DNA of 64,000 nt from assembly GCA_009777725.1 (NCBI GenBank), contig WRLG01000002.1, forward strand, positions 1 through 64,000, read 5' to 3'. The position numbers were made by a program, and so were the translations under genes. Each line of letters begins with the position of its first letter. Position 1 is the stretch's first letter. The notes under the pieces are model-generated. The model did not search any database and had not been told where the DNA came from. It was given only the letters and a program-made list of their open reading frames with translations. Below, one piece after another: positions 7,000 through 16,554 of this stretch. The stretch comes from Oscillospiraceae bacterium. GTDB taxonomy: Bacteria > Bacillota > Clostridia > Oscillospirales > Ruminococcaceae.

Positions 7000-8568
7000 T
7001 TAAAAGTTCCAGTGTATTTCAAGGGGTAATTCTTTGGTTTCTGGGTTTCGCTTTCCGATATAAATACACTCAATCAAGGCGTTAACATGCTCGCGGGTTA
7101 ATTTTTCTACTTTCAAATATTCGGATAAAAGAGCCGACTTGTCATCGGAATTTTTTACGCGCTCATTTAATGCTCCAAGAGCCTCGATGGTTTGCTTTAT
7201 CAGCCGCTCAAACCTTCCTTTCTCGGAATGAAAGTCTTTAGATAGGCTGATAAAATCGTCCTCCGTAATAATTCCGCGCGTTTTATCAAGGTATAAATCC
7301 TTAACCGCTTTTGAACAATCGCTAAAGCTCTTTTCATATGTACGCAATGTTTTTTCGGTTTTGTCTATATTGGCTTGGATTTTTGTGTTAAGCTCAATGC
7401 GGCGCAAGAGCTCCGATTTGTTCAGGTACTCATCAATCAATTTGTGAAGTTCCGACAAAACGATTTTTTCAAGCTCCGAAACAGGAACAAATGAGCCTAT
7501 ACAGGAATCCTTGGCGATATTTCTGGTGCCGCATTTCAGATAATGCTTGCCGTGATTTTTTGCGGATACCATTGTATAATCACAATTCAAGCACTTAGCC
7601 TTTTTAGCGAACAGCCCGATTTTACCCGTATCCGAAAAGGGCTTTGTTTTGTTTTTTATCAATTCCTGCGCTATATTCCATTGCCCGCGCTCTATAATCG
7701 GCTCGTGAGTATCCGGGATAATTACCCATTCATCTTTTGGGACGGGTTTGGTGATTTTTGACTTGTAGGAAACACTTTTATACCGCCCCTGCACCATATT
7801 CCCGATATACATTTCATTAGTAAGCATATCGGAAATTGAGAAATACCGCCAAAATGTGCTGTTGCGGCTCTTTGCCTGACAATAACGCAAGCCTTTGAGC
7901 CGCTTATATTCGGTCGGGTTAGGGATTCCTCTGTCATTAAGTATTCGTGCTATGGCTGACTTGCCGTAACCTTGAATAAAAAGGCTGAATACTTCTCTTA
8001 CAACATCGGCGGCTTCCTCATCAATCATTAAATGTCCCTTTTTTTCGGGGTTTTTCATATAACCATACAGCGCGAACGAACCGATATGAACCCCGTTTTC
8101 TTTTTTAGCTTTGAAAACACTCTTGATATTTTCCGATAAATCTTCAAGATACCATTCATTAATAAGCCCGTTGATTTGTCGGGCTTTTTTATTGCCCTTA
8201 ACCGCCGTATCCGCATTATCAACAACGCTTATAAAGCGAACTCCCCATATTGGGAAAAGGTCGTGTATGTATTTTTCCACCATTTCTAATTCGCGGGTAA
8301 ACCTTGATTGGCTTTTGCATAGAATAATATCAAATTTGCACGCTTCGGCATCTTGAATCAATCTGTTAAAGTCGGGGCGGTTTCGGTCTGCCCCCGTATA
8401 ATCGTCATCGCTGTAAATATGATAAATTTCCCAATCGCGCTCAACAGCATACTTAACAAGCATGGATTTTTGGTTTTGTATGCTCTCGCTGTCATCGCTT
8501 TCCGTTCGTTTATTTCTATCCTCCTCTGATAGTCTGCAATATATGGCAACTTTCATAGTTATGACCAT
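7000..8568 (-). CDS. Large serine recombinase (site-specific integrase, TnpX/TndX-like)
   Basis: A 522-residue large serine recombinase. The resolvase domain (about 5-150) carries the nucleophile in YCRLSEED and the arginine motif SQSRFTRE. The recombinase domain (about 160-300) includes YGYMKNPEKKGHL and GIPNPTEYKR. A zinc ribbon with CLNCDYTM and a second Cys pair (CGT..SC) covers about 330-370, and a coiled coil the last 150 residues. The C-terminus ends EIHWNF, common in clostridial members. These enzymes integrate and excise phages, transposons or developmental elements through short att sites. Either ATG 8568 or ATG 8556 may be the start. Its stop codon lies 18 bases from the cotJC fragment, where an integrase-proximal att site would be expected. 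Confidence 0.93.
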   Translation of the reverse strand: MVITMKVAIYCRLSEEDRNKRTESDDSESIQNQKSMLVKYAVERDWEIYHIYSDDDYTGADRNRPDFNRLIQDAEACKFDIILCKSQSRFTRELEMVEKYIHDLFPIWGVRFISVVDNADTAVKGNKKARQINGLINEWYLEDLSENIKSVFKAKKENGVHIGSFALYGYMKNPEKKGHLMIDEEAADVVREVFSLFIQGYGKSAIARILNDRGIPNPTEYKRLKGLRYCQAKSRNSTFWRYFSISDMLTNEMYIGNMVQGRYKSVSYKSKITKPVPKDEWVIIPDTHEPIIERGQWNIAQELIKNKTKPFSDTGKIGLFAKKAKCLNCDYTMVSAKNHGKHYLKCGTRNIAKDSCIGSFVPVSELEKIVLSELHKLIDEYLNKSELLRRIELNTKIQANIDKTEKTLRTYEKSFSDCSKAVKDLYLDKTRGIITEDDFISLSKDFHSEKGRFERLIKQTIEALGALNERVKNSDDKSALLSEYLKVEKLTREHVNALIECIYIGKRNPETKELPLEIHWNF

Positions 8569-8572
8569 GAAT

Positions 8573-8737
8573 TCAGCATGGTTTCGTTCCTCCCTCCGTA
8601 ATAGCAGTGCTGCGCGGGGCTTGTTCTAAACTTTTGATAATGTTTAACCATCTGTCTGTAAATATTTCCTTCATTTTTTCTTTATCTTTATTTTTAAATA
8701 CATTTTTACATGAAGATTGCCTATCATTTTTTTCCAA
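8573..8737 (-). CDS. Small conserved-looking protein upstream of the recombinase
   Basis: A 54-residue reading frame starting at TTG 8737 behind GGGAGGTGATA, ending four bases before the recombinase ATG 8568. The product is lysine rich at the N-terminus, then EIFTDRWLNIIKSLEQAPRS, a helical segment. Small partner genes directly upstream are common for clostridial serine recombinases. No function is known to me; the close spacing suggests co-translation. The strong ribosome site supports it being real. Confidence 0.55.
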   Translation of the reverse strand: MEKNDRQSSCKNVFKNKDKEKMKEIFTDRWLNIIKSLEQAPRSTAITEGGTKPC

Positions 8738-8880
8738 CTGTATCACCTCCCGTTACATAATATTCTGGTTTTTAAAGGGATTTGCTTGTCTTATTTAAGT
8801 TTTGGGCGGGGATGCGTAACATGCTAAAACACTTTCTTATTTTTAGTTAACAGTTAACAGAAAATTAACAAATAATCCTA

Positions 8881-8928
8881 TTGACATTACCGAAAATCTA
8901 TTGTATAATTGTATTAGTTGATTAATAC
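8881..8928 (+). promoter_or_regulatory. Distal promoter and palindromic operator upstream of the exporter operon
   Basis: TTGACA 8881-8886, 17-base spacer, TATAAT 8904-8909, followed directly by GTATTA / TAATAC arms (8911-8916, 8923-8928). A palindrome at the transcription start is typical of repression by a dimeric regulator; which one is unknown. The 8738-9044 stretch holds only this, the next promoter and a short TTAACAG repeat. Confidence 0.6.
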
Positions 8929-8972
8929 AGTTATACAGCAACATGTAATATTAAAAATTTTAAAATTAGGTA

Positions 8973-9001
8973 TTGACAGCTGGTTGAAATTATGTTATAA
9001 T
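8973..9001 (+). promoter_or_regulatory. Proximal promoter of the exporter operon
   Basis: TTGACA 8973-8978, 17-base spacer, TATAAT 8996-9001, about 44 bases before the adaptor start codon. Two tandem consensus promoters suggest strong or dual control. Confidence 0.75.
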
Positions 9002-9044
9002 ATTATATGTTGTATAGTATACGAGAAAGGGTTGTATTTTATTT

Positions 9045-10937
9045 ATGAAAGCTAAAAAAATGATTGTTCCCGCTTCAATCATCGCGGGAATCGGGCTGGT
9101 AGGAGTAACCATTGTGATGCTGAGCAGGGCGGCAACGGCGGCTTCGGTATCCGATGTAACCGAGCTTGAAAGGAAAACACTCAGAAACAGTATATCCGTA
9201 ACGGGGACGGTGGAGAGCGTAAACCAAAGCAAGGTTTTTTCAAACCTTACATATCAAATCGAATCGGTAAACGTCGAGGTGGGGGACGCGGTTAAAAAAG
9301 GCGATGTTCTCTGCACACTTGATACGACCGATTTGCAAACCCAAATCCTTCAGCAGCAAGCGACAGTCAGCAACAGCGATGTAAACACAAACTATACGCT
9401 TACCGATGCGGAAAAGAATTACAGAGAAGCCGTTGAGAAGCATCAAGGCGGAACAAATTCGCAAATCGTTGCGGCGGAGCAGGCTGTCGAAAACGCTCGC
9501 CTATCTCTCGAAAAAGCGGAGCGCGACTACCAAAGCGTGCTTGACGGAACGATTTCGGATTCCGAATCAATGATTAGTTCTGCCGAACTTTCCGTTCAAA
9601 ATGCGGAGCTTTCCGTTCAAAATGCGGAAATTTCTATTACAAACATGGAGCGCAACCTTAAAAACGCAATTGAAAATCTTGAATTTTATCAGGATAGTTA
9701 CGATACCGTTTTAAAAGAGGTCGGTGATGAGGACTATCTGTCCTTAAAGGAGATGAGAAGGTTTAAGGAAGACTCCTTTGAGGTGTATCAAAAAGCACTT
9801 GAAGAGAACAAAAGAAAAGGTCAATGGCTGGGCGGAGATAACTATGTTCCCGATAACCGCGATGCCGTTGACAAATCCAAAAGAACCTACGATGATGCGG
9901 TTCTTGCCTATGACAGGGCAATCGAGAATATGGATTCCGCTAACAAATCCAAGCTCGATAACGCAGAGCGCGCTGTTACAAGTGCACGGCAATCGGTTGA
10001 AAGTGCCGAAGCATCTCTTGAGACCGCTGAGGTAGGGCTCGAAAATGCAAAAATTGCTCTCCAAAGCGCAAAGGTTTCACTCCAAAGCGCGAAAAACGGA
10101 AGCGTGAATTCCGATAAAGCGCGGGAGGATAACATAGCGCATTACAAGTCTATGCTTACAAACTCACAGGTAGCTTACGAAAATGCAAAAAATAACCTCA
10201 GCCTTGCCAACAGGGATGTTGAAGCCGGATTATCAACCCTAAAAGCCGCCGCAGAGCGCGAAAGAACCCTGTCCGGCAATAATAATCCGCAGGTTATCCT
10301 CCTTGAAAGCTATAGGTCTAAATTAAGCGATGCCGTAATTATCGCGCCGAGCGATGGGATAGTGACAGCCGTAAATGCTGAAAAGGGCAGCTTCCCGCAG
10401 GGTGTGTTGTTTATCATTGAAGATACTTCGGATTTAAAAGTAACCGCTTCCGTTTCGGAATATGATATTGCGTTGCTTTCGCTTAATATGCCTGTAACCG
10501 TCAGCTCCGATTCCTTACCGGGGGATGACACTTTCGATGGGATTATAAGCAAAATCGCGCCCACAGCTATAAGGGGGATGGACATGACGGGTTCGGGAGC
10601 GGGTTCAAGCAATTTCGAGGTTGAAATCACCGTCCTTTCTAAAAGCACTCCGCTTATGGTCGGTATGACTGCTAAGGTTTCCATTGTTATTGAGGAAAGC
10701 GAGAATGTGTTCGCCGTGATGTACGATTCCATAAGCGTTGACGAGGACGGGAATGACATTGTTTATACCGCGGAAGGAACAGACGGAGGACATACGGCAA
10801 GAGCCGTTATCGTAACCCTCGGAATGGAAACAGACTTTGAAGCCGAAATAAGAGGCGACGACTTAAAGGAAGGCATGATTATACTTACCGATGCTTCAAC
10901 ACTATACGACGGAGCACCTGTTCTGCTTGACAATTAA
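9045..10937 (+). CDS. Membrane-fusion/adaptor protein of a MacAB/YknXYZ-type exporter
   Basis: A 630-residue HlyD/MacA/YknX-type adaptor. It has an N-terminal membrane anchor (about 7-32), a lipoyl-like half motif (VSGTV/GDAVKKGDVLCTLD, about 45-90), a very long coiled coil (about 115-420) rich in Gln/Ala heptads, the second lipoyl half near IIAPSDGIVTAVN (about 430), a beta-barrel and a C-terminal domain. Usual adaptors are 380-450 residues; the excess is all coiled coil. It should link the ABC pump to substrate or the cell envelope. The ATPase and two permeases follow on the same strand. Part of the coiled coil is a tandem DNA duplication (9585-9626). Confidence 0.9.
   Translation: MKAKKMIVPASIIAGIGLVGVTIVMLSRAATAASVSDVTELERKTLRNSISVTGTVESVNQSKVFSNLTYQIESVNVEVGDAVKKGDVLCTLDTTDLQTQILQQQATVSNSDVNTNYTLTDAEKNYREAVEKHQGGTNSQIVAAEQAVENARLSLEKAERDYQSVLDGTISDSESMISSAELSVQNAELSVQNAEISITNMERNLKNAIENLEFYQDSYDTVLKEVGDEDYLSLKEMRRFKEDSFEVYQKALEENKRKGQWLGGDNYVPDNRDAVDKSKRTYDDAVLAYDRAIENMDSANKSKLDNAERAVTSARQSVESAEASLETAEVGLENAKIALQSAKVSLQSAKNGSVNSDKAREDNIAHYKSMLTNSQVAYENAKNNLSLANRDVEAGLSTLKAAAERERTLSGNNNPQVILLESYRSKLSDAVIIAPSDGIVTAVNAEKGSFPQGVLFIIEDTSDLKVTASVSEYDIALLSLNMPVTVSSDSLPGDDTFDGIISKIAPTAIRGMDMTGSGAGSSNFEVEITVLSKSTPLMVGMTAKVSIVIEESENVFAVMYDSISVDEDGNDIVYTAEGTDGGHTARAVIVTLGMETDFEAEIRGDDLKEGMIILTDASTLYDGAPVLLDN
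9585..9626 (+). repeat. 21-base tandem repeat in the adaptor coiled coil
   Basis: Two adjacent 21-base units (9585-9605, 9606-9626) with one mismatch encode ELSVQNA twice. This is one heptad of coiled coil duplicated at the DNA level. Confidence 0.8.
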
Positions 10938-10968
10938 CCGATAAGCTTGGAAGGAATGTTTATTTAGC

Positions 10969-11673
10969 ATGAATAATACAAAAAATAATATTATCGAAAT
11001 GGGTTCGATATATAAGCGGTTTTATATCGGTACGCCGAATGAGCTTGAAGTTCTTCACGGGATTAGCTTTGATGTGCCGGATGGGCAGTTTGTTTCGGTA
11101 GTGGGCGCGTCCGGCTCGGGGAAATCTACCCTTATGAATATAATCGGCGCGCTTGACCGCCCGACCGAGGGCAGCTACAGCCTTGACGGCGCGGACATCG
11201 CTGCCCTGTCAGACAAGGAATTATCGGTCATCCGCAATAAAAAAATAGGGTTTGTGTTTCAGACCTTTAACCTCATAGCGCGAACCTCTGCCCTTAAAAA
11301 TGTAGAGCTGCCTATGCTTTACGCGGGAGTTCCGTCAAAAGAGCGCGCACGCAGGGCAAAAGAGCTTTTGGAGCTTGTAGAAATGAGCGACCGCTCCAGC
11401 CATATGCCCAACGAGCTTTCGGGCGGGCAGAAGCAGAGGGTAGCCATTGCGCGCTCAATGGCAAACCAGCCCTCCATTATCCTAGCCGATGAGCCGACAG
11501 GCGCGCTGGATTCCAAAACCGGGCGGCTTGTCATGGATATATTCCATAAGCTTCATAAAGAGCAGGGTAAAACAATAGTTCTCATCACCCATAACCCCGA
11601 ATTGGCAGAAGAAACAGAGCGCATTATTACCCTTTCAGACGGGGATATTATAAGTGATAAGATGACCGTTTAA
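10969..11673 (+). CDS. ABC transporter ATP-binding protein (MacB/LolD/YknY type)
   Basis: A 234-residue ATPase with Walker [10 protein letters not shown] (about 45), Q-loop FQTFNL, signature LSGGQKQR (about 145), Walker [14 protein letters not shown] and H-loop ITHNPEL. It matches the LolD/MacB/YknY family that powers FtsX-fold permeases. It sits 31 bases downstream of the adaptor, with GGAAGGAATG just ahead of the start. It probably pairs with the permeases at 12385 and 14364. Confidence 0.93.
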   Translation: MNNTKNNIIEMGSIYKRFYIGTPNELEVLHGISFDVPDGQFVSVVGASGSGKSTLMNIIGALDRPTEGSYSLDGADIAALSDKELSVIRNKKIGFVFQTFNLIARTSALKNVELPMLYAGVPSKERARRAKELLELVEMSDRSSHMPNELSGGQKQRVAIARSMANQPSIILADEPTGALDSKTGRLVMDIFHKLHKEQGKTIVLITHNPELAEETERIITLSDGDIISDKMTV

Positions 11674-11705
11674 CGAGGATTTATAAGCGAAAGGAGGCAT
11701 TAACC

Positions 11706-11924
11706 ATGTACCAAACTATGGAAGAAATTGAAAAGCAATATGACGGAAATTTTGTTTGCATGATTAATTGCCAAAAAGGTGAATTTCACAACATTATAGG
11801 CGGCGAGGTTATAGCCGTCAGCAAGGATAAGAGCGAAATCCGCAAGGTCTGGCGAGAAAACCCAAGCAGCTACAAGCAATATATGGGAGAATTTCCCGAT
11901 ATGGCAGGAGGCTTTTTGCTGTAA
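11706..11924 (+). CDS. Small protein preceding the aspartic protease (DUF5678-like)
   Basis: A 72-residue soluble protein (MYQTMEEIEKQYDGNFVCMI, later GGEVIAVSKDKSEIRKVWRE). The mix of a short acidic helix, beta strands and a GGEVIA turn resembles the DUF5678 type often encoded just before retropepsin-like genes. An AAAGGAGG site precedes ATG 11706. Its stop overlaps the next ATG (TAATG), so the two are translationally coupled. Function unknown. Confidence 0.7.
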   Translation: MYQTMEEIEKQYDGNFVCMINCQKGEFHNIIGGEVIAVSKDKSEIRKVWRENPSSYKQYMGEFPDMAGGFLL

Positions 11925-12322
11925 TGGAGCGAATTAAAATAATGGTCGTAAACAATGTAATGTATGCACAAATTCCGTTTTGGAGCATTTCTGATAACGA
12001 GTATCGCGGAATGTTTGTAATGATTGATACGGGTGCGACAACAACAGCCTTTTCTTCAGATGTCTTAAAAGATTTAGGCTGTTACAGCGAATCAAAAAAG
12101 GGAACGGCAAGAACGGCGGGTGGTTTTGTCGATACATACGAGGTCATTGTTCCTAAAATAAAGGTCGGCAATATGGAACTGGCTGATGTCGGCGTAAGCT
12201 CTCATGAATTGCTTAACGAATTTCCTTTTGACGGCATACTCGGTATGAACATACTTATGCAATTCAATTTCAGTATTGATTTTGATGAGAATATTGTTAC
12301 ATTTAAGAAAAGGGGGACTTAA
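11924..12322 (+). CDS. Retropepsin-like aspartic protease
   Basis: A 132-residue single-domain aspartyl protease. The catalytic motif is MIDTGATTTAF near residue 30, and the partner motif FDGILGMNIL near residue 105 matches the second hydrophobic-Gly strand. There is no signal peptide or membrane helix, so it should act as a cytosolic homodimer. It lies between the exporter ATPase and permease genes and is coupled to the small gene upstream. Its substrate is unknown; cutting a peptide exported by the pump is a possibility, not shown. Confidence 0.85.
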   Translation: MERIKIMVVNNVMYAQIPFWSISDNEYRGMFVMIDTGATTTAFSSDVLKDLGCYSESKKGTARTAGGFVDTYEVIVPKIKVGNMELADVGVSSHELLNEFPFDGILGMNILMQFNFSIDFDENIVTFKKRGT

Positions 12323-12384
12323 ACGAGGTTTTAGTATTATAGAGTTCAGCCCTCAACTAAACACAAAGGAGTAAATATAAATTT

Positions 12385-13629
<1,245 letters not shown>

Positions 13630-13690
13630 TTTGGCGGTTAGTTAGGAGTTGGGGGTTTTTTACCCCTAACTCCTAATTTATATTATTGTA

Positions 13691-13719
13691 TTGACATTAA
13701 AGCAATTTTAATGTATAAT
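13691..13719 (+). promoter_or_regulatory. Promoter of the RelB/YafQ module
   Basis: TTGACA 13691-13696, 17-base spacer, TATAAT 13714-13719. It gives the module independent expression inside the exporter operon. Confidence 0.75.
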
Positions 13720-13740
13720 TGATTTAAGGAGTTGGTTAAT

Positions 13741-14028
13741 TTGGCAACTGTAAATATTAGGGTTGACGATGCTCTTAAACGTGATACAGAGGGCATTTTA
13801 TCGGAATTAGGTCTTTCAATATCTGCGGCGACAACTTTATTTTACAAGCAGGTAGTACGTTACGGCGGAATTCCTTTGGATTTAAAAGTAGATTACCCAA
13901 ATGCGAAAACACTTGAAGCATTAAAAGAATCCGAACAAATGATAATTGAAAAAACGTCCCGCAATTTTTCGTCTTTAGCTGATATGCGTAAAGCTATGAG
14001 CGAAGAAAATGAAAAGGAAGATGAATAA
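13741..14028 (+). CDS. RelB/DinJ-family antitoxin
   Basis: About 95 residues with the DinJ-type ribbon-helix-helix ATVNIRVDDALKRDTEGILS followed by ELGLSISAATTLFYKQVVRY and GGIPLDLK. TTG 13741 is preferred since TAAGGAG lies about nine bases upstream; TTG 13732 overlaps that site. The C-terminal part (LADMRKAMSEENEKEDE) is acidic, as expected for toxin neutralisation. The stop overlaps the toxin ATG (TAATG). Confidence 0.88.
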   Translation: MATVNIRVDDALKRDTEGILSELGLSISAATTLFYKQVVRYGGIPLDLKVDYPNAKTLEALKESEQMIIEKTSRNFSSLADMRKAMSEENEKEDE

Positions 14029-14303
14029 TGCGGACTTTTGACTACACCTCTCAATATCGCCGCGATGAGCGTCTTATGAGAAAACAAGGCAAAGATATGG
14101 CAAAACTTGATGTTATTCTAGAATTGCTTATAAATGGCAGTAAACTGCCAAAAGAACTGCGCGACCACGCATTGAGCGGAAATATGGCTAACTCTCGTGA
14201 GCTTCATATTGGAAGTGACTGGCTTCTTGTTTATAGGCTCTATGAAAATAACTCTAAAATTACTTTTGAGAGAACAGGAAGTCATTCGGAATTGTTTCGT
14301 TAA
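14028..14303 (+). CDS. YafQ-type RelE-family mRNA interferase toxin
   Basis: A 91-residue toxin with the YafQ outline: FDYTSQYRRDERLMRKQGKD, LPKELRDHALSGNMANSREL, HIGSDWLLVYRLYENNSKITFERTGSHSELF. The conserved His and Asp residues (DHALSG, HIGSDWLL) and the terminal SHSELF are family hallmarks. YafQ cuts mRNA in the ribosomal A site. With its antitoxin it occupies the space between the two paralogous permeases. Confidence 0.9.
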   Translation: MRTFDYTSQYRRDERLMRKQGKDMAKLDVILELLINGSKLPKELRDHALSGNMANSRELHIGSDWLLVYRLYENNSKITFERTGSHSELFR

Positions 14304-14363
14304 AACAAAGGAAGTATACCAAATAGTAACTGTTAACTATCAAAAAGGAGTGTATATAGAACC

Positions 14364-15605
14364 ATGAGCCTTAAAGAAAATATAGCTCTGGCATTAGCGG
14401 GGCTGAAGGCTAATAAAATGCGGGCATTTCTTACAATGCTTGGGATTATTATAGGAATCAGCTCGGTTATTACGATTACCACTATGGGTACTATCGTTGA
14501 AAGAGGGCTTGGCAACCTTGTATCGGATATGGGGGTCAGCAACTTAGTGCAGGTTTATTTGGGGATGAAGGACGATAATACCCGCAACTGGTCCGGCATG
14601 AGGGATTCGGACAGAATCAGTGAAGCTATGATAGAGCAGGTAAGCGCGCGCTTTTCAAATGAAATAGAGCTTGTCGTTTATACGGAGAGCTTGGGGCGTG
14701 CCAACATGCGGCATAAGAGGGAATCGATTAACATGAATGTCCAAGGCGTTAACCCCGAATCAACTGCCGTAAGCTCGGTTGATATTGTAAGGGGCAGGTA
14801 TATAAATGATAACGATATGGAAAGGCGAAGCCAAGTCATCGTCATCCCGAATGATTTAGCCGAAAAGCTCTACGGCACTCCCGTAAACGCCATAGGCAAG
14901 GTGATGAGCATTAATTTGAGGGGAGCTAACAGGGATTTTGCGGTTGTCGGCGTTTATAAGGTTCGGCAGGAGATGTTTGCGGGGTTTATGACTACATATG
15001 AAGTAATTATACCCTTTTCTACAGCCATGAAAATCTCTAACAGGTCAAATTATTACGATAATATGATGCTGACGACCTATGACGGCGTGGGTGTGGTAGA
15101 ATTTGCTCAAACGCTGACGGAATATATGAACGAGCGGTATTATGAAAATAACGACTCCTTTGAGGTGCGGCAATATACCATGGAGGAGATGTTAAACTCA
15201 GTAAGCCAGTATTTGATTATAATCCAAACCGTGCTGGCGATTATCGCGGGTATATCGCTTTTGGTCGGCGGCATCGGGGTTATGAATATCATGCTTGTTT
15301 CGGTGACGGAGCGTACCCGTGAAATAGGGGTGCGGAAAGCGTTGGGCGCGCCCAACACGGCGATTAGGATTCAGTTTATCGTTGAAGCGGTTATCATCTG
15401 CGCTATCGGCGGCGTAATCGGGATTACTTTGGGGATTATTCTGGGCAACATTGCCGGTGTCCTGATGAACGCCGCCGCCATACCGTCACCTGCGGCAATC
15501 GTTATAGCAGTATCGTTTTCAATGTTTATCGGTATATTTTTCGGCTACTATCCCGCAAACCGCGCCGCAAAGCTCGACCCGATTGAGGCTTTAAGGTATG
15601 AATAG
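14364..15605 (+). CDS. FtsX/MacB-type ABC permease, copy 2
   Basis: A 413-residue paralogue of the permease at 12385, with the same MRAFLTMLGIIIGISSVI start and the same VTERTREIGVRKALGAPN loop and RYE end. The extracytoplasmic domain is the most divergent part. Two permeases with one ATPase suggest either a heterodimeric permease or alternative substrate specificities. An AAAAAGGAG site lies before ATG 14364. It follows the RelB/YafQ module by 60 bases. Confidence 0.92.
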   Translation: MSLKENIALALAGLKANKMRAFLTMLGIIIGISSVITITTMGTIVERGLGNLVSDMGVSNLVQVYLGMKDDNTRNWSGMRDSDRISEAMIEQVSARFSNEIELVVYTESLGRANMRHKRESINMNVQGVNPESTAVSSVDIVRGRYINDNDMERRSQVIVIPNDLAEKLYGTPVNAIGKVMSINLRGANRDFAVVGVYKVRQEMFAGFMTTYEVIIPFSTAMKISNRSNYYDNMMLTTYDGVGVVEFAQTLTEYMNERYYENNDSFEVRQYTMEEMLNSVSQYLIIIQTVLAIIAGISLLVGGIGVMNIMLVSVTERTREIGVRKALGAPNTAIRIQFIVEAVIICAIGGVIGITLGIILGNIAGVLMNAAAIPSPAAIVIAVSFSMFIGIFFGYYPANRAAKLDPIEALRYE

Positions 15606-15640
15606 GCAGTAGTTGGCGGGTAGTGATTCGCGGATAGCTG

Positions 15641-15671
15641 AGAGCCGGGAGTTTTTTTCGGCTCTTGATTT
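15641..15671 (+). terminator. Terminator of the exporter operon
   Basis: AGAGCCG / CGGCTCT stem (15641-15647, 15659-15665) with an 11-base T-rich loop, followed by TGATTTTTTG. Confidence 0.5.
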
Positions 15672-15777
15672 TTTGTTCATTGATTAACTTTTTGTTCATA
15701 ATAGGGGAAAAATTAATAAAATATTATTGTTAATGGTTTATTAACAATAAGTTAACGCTGTATACTTGTATTTATGA

Positions 15778-15800
15778 TATAATACTAATATCATTAGTAT
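15778..15800 (+). promoter_or_regulatory. -10 box with overlapping perfect palindrome
   Basis: TATAAT 15778-15783 is followed by a perfect palindrome ATACTAAT-ATC-ATTAGTAT (15782-15800) that overlaps the probable start point. I see no good -35 box at the right distance, so an activator or another sigma factor may be involved. The palindrome is a likely repressor or activator site. Confidence 0.5.
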
Positions 15801-15835
15801 AGTAGTAAGTTTTTTTACTCGGAGGGGGGGAGACC

Positions 15836-15892
15836 ATGCCGATTTTAGGAGATTACCCACTTATGGCGGGTATGGTCACGGATAATGCCTAA
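15836..15892 (+). CDS. 18-residue leader peptide
   Basis: A short frame MPILGDYPLMAGMVTDNA starts behind a very strong GGAGGGGGGAG site. Its stop codon lies five bases past the ATG of the 212-residue gene (15885), so translation of the leader should feed ribosomes into the main gene. No in-frame fusion is possible. Confidence 0.45.
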   Translation: MPILGDYPLMAGMVTDNA

Positions 15893-16523
15893 GGCTAAAG
15901 CGATAGAAAAAGAAAAGAATATTAAATTGCAGAACACTATTTTTGACATGGAAGAGCGCAAGCTCATGGTATCGCCGGAATTTTTAAACGATGCTGTTTT
16001 GAGCTATGTAAGCAAAAGGCTTAATACCATAAACAAGCATCTGGCTAATTTGAGCGCGACCAAATCGCCCAGAGTTTATTTCACTTATTGCGACGCGATG
16101 GATAGCTGCCTTGACGAGCTTATTAAAATAGAGCCTTATTTTAAATTTAAAAAGCCTGTTCCCTCTGAATTTAAGAAATTGGTTTTATCCAAAAGGGAGC
16201 ACAGCACATCTTCGATGATGAACAGGGCTTGGAAATCTCTCTTAAACAGAGCCGTCATTATTGACGGCAAGCCCGAAAATACCCTGCCGTTTGAGGATTT
16301 ACTGAATGAAATTTCAGTTTATAAGGATAGAATGACGCAGGTTAACCTTACCGCCGTAGATATGTATTACAACTCCATCCGCAAGCCCGAAGAGCCGGAG
16401 GAGGAAGCCGCCGAAGCCCCCGATGGCGATGGCGAGGGAGAAGTAACCGAAGAGACTTTAAATGAGAAATTGAATGAAGAACCCGGAAAATACCTTAAAG
16501 CATACGAGCTACCGAATTTTTGA
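15885..16523 (+). CDS. Unrecognised 212-residue protein
   Basis: I do not recognise this family. It is soluble and mostly helical, with no signal peptide and no cysteines beyond one or two. The core (about 30-165) has the segments EFLNDAVLSYVSKRLNTINKH, RVYFTYCDAMDSCLDELIKI and MNRAWKSLLNRAVIIDGKP. The last 45 residues form an acidic Glu/Pro/Ala tail. Its own ribosome site is weak, and the upstream leader peptide overlaps its start, suggesting coupled translation. It is alone between the exporter operon and a signalling pair. A role in the same signalling pathway is only a guess from position. Confidence 0.7.
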   Translation: MPKAKAIEKEKNIKLQNTIFDMEERKLMVSPEFLNDAVLSYVSKRLNTINKHLANLSATKSPRVYFTYCDAMDSCLDELIKIEPYFKFKKPVPSEFKKLVLSKREHSTSSMMNRAWKSLLNRAVIIDGKPENTLPFEDLLNEISVYKDRMTQVNLTAVDMYYNSIRKPEEPEEEAAEAPDGDGEGEVTEETLNEKLNEEPGKYLKAYELPNF

Positions 16524-16554
16524 CGGGGCGTGGTGATTGTTTATTTGTGCAAAT

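Noticed and set aside
6777..7073. 98-codon minus-strand frame overlapping the cotJC fragment and the recombinase end
   Set aside because: The frame one step over gives an unmistakable CotJC C-terminus; this one is out of frame and has no family features.
6009..8737. Prophage or integrative element containing the TA pair and recombinase
   Set aside because: No structural, replication or conjugation genes are present and the cotJC fragment separates the TA pair from the recombinase, so at most the recombinase and its small partner can be assigned to an element.
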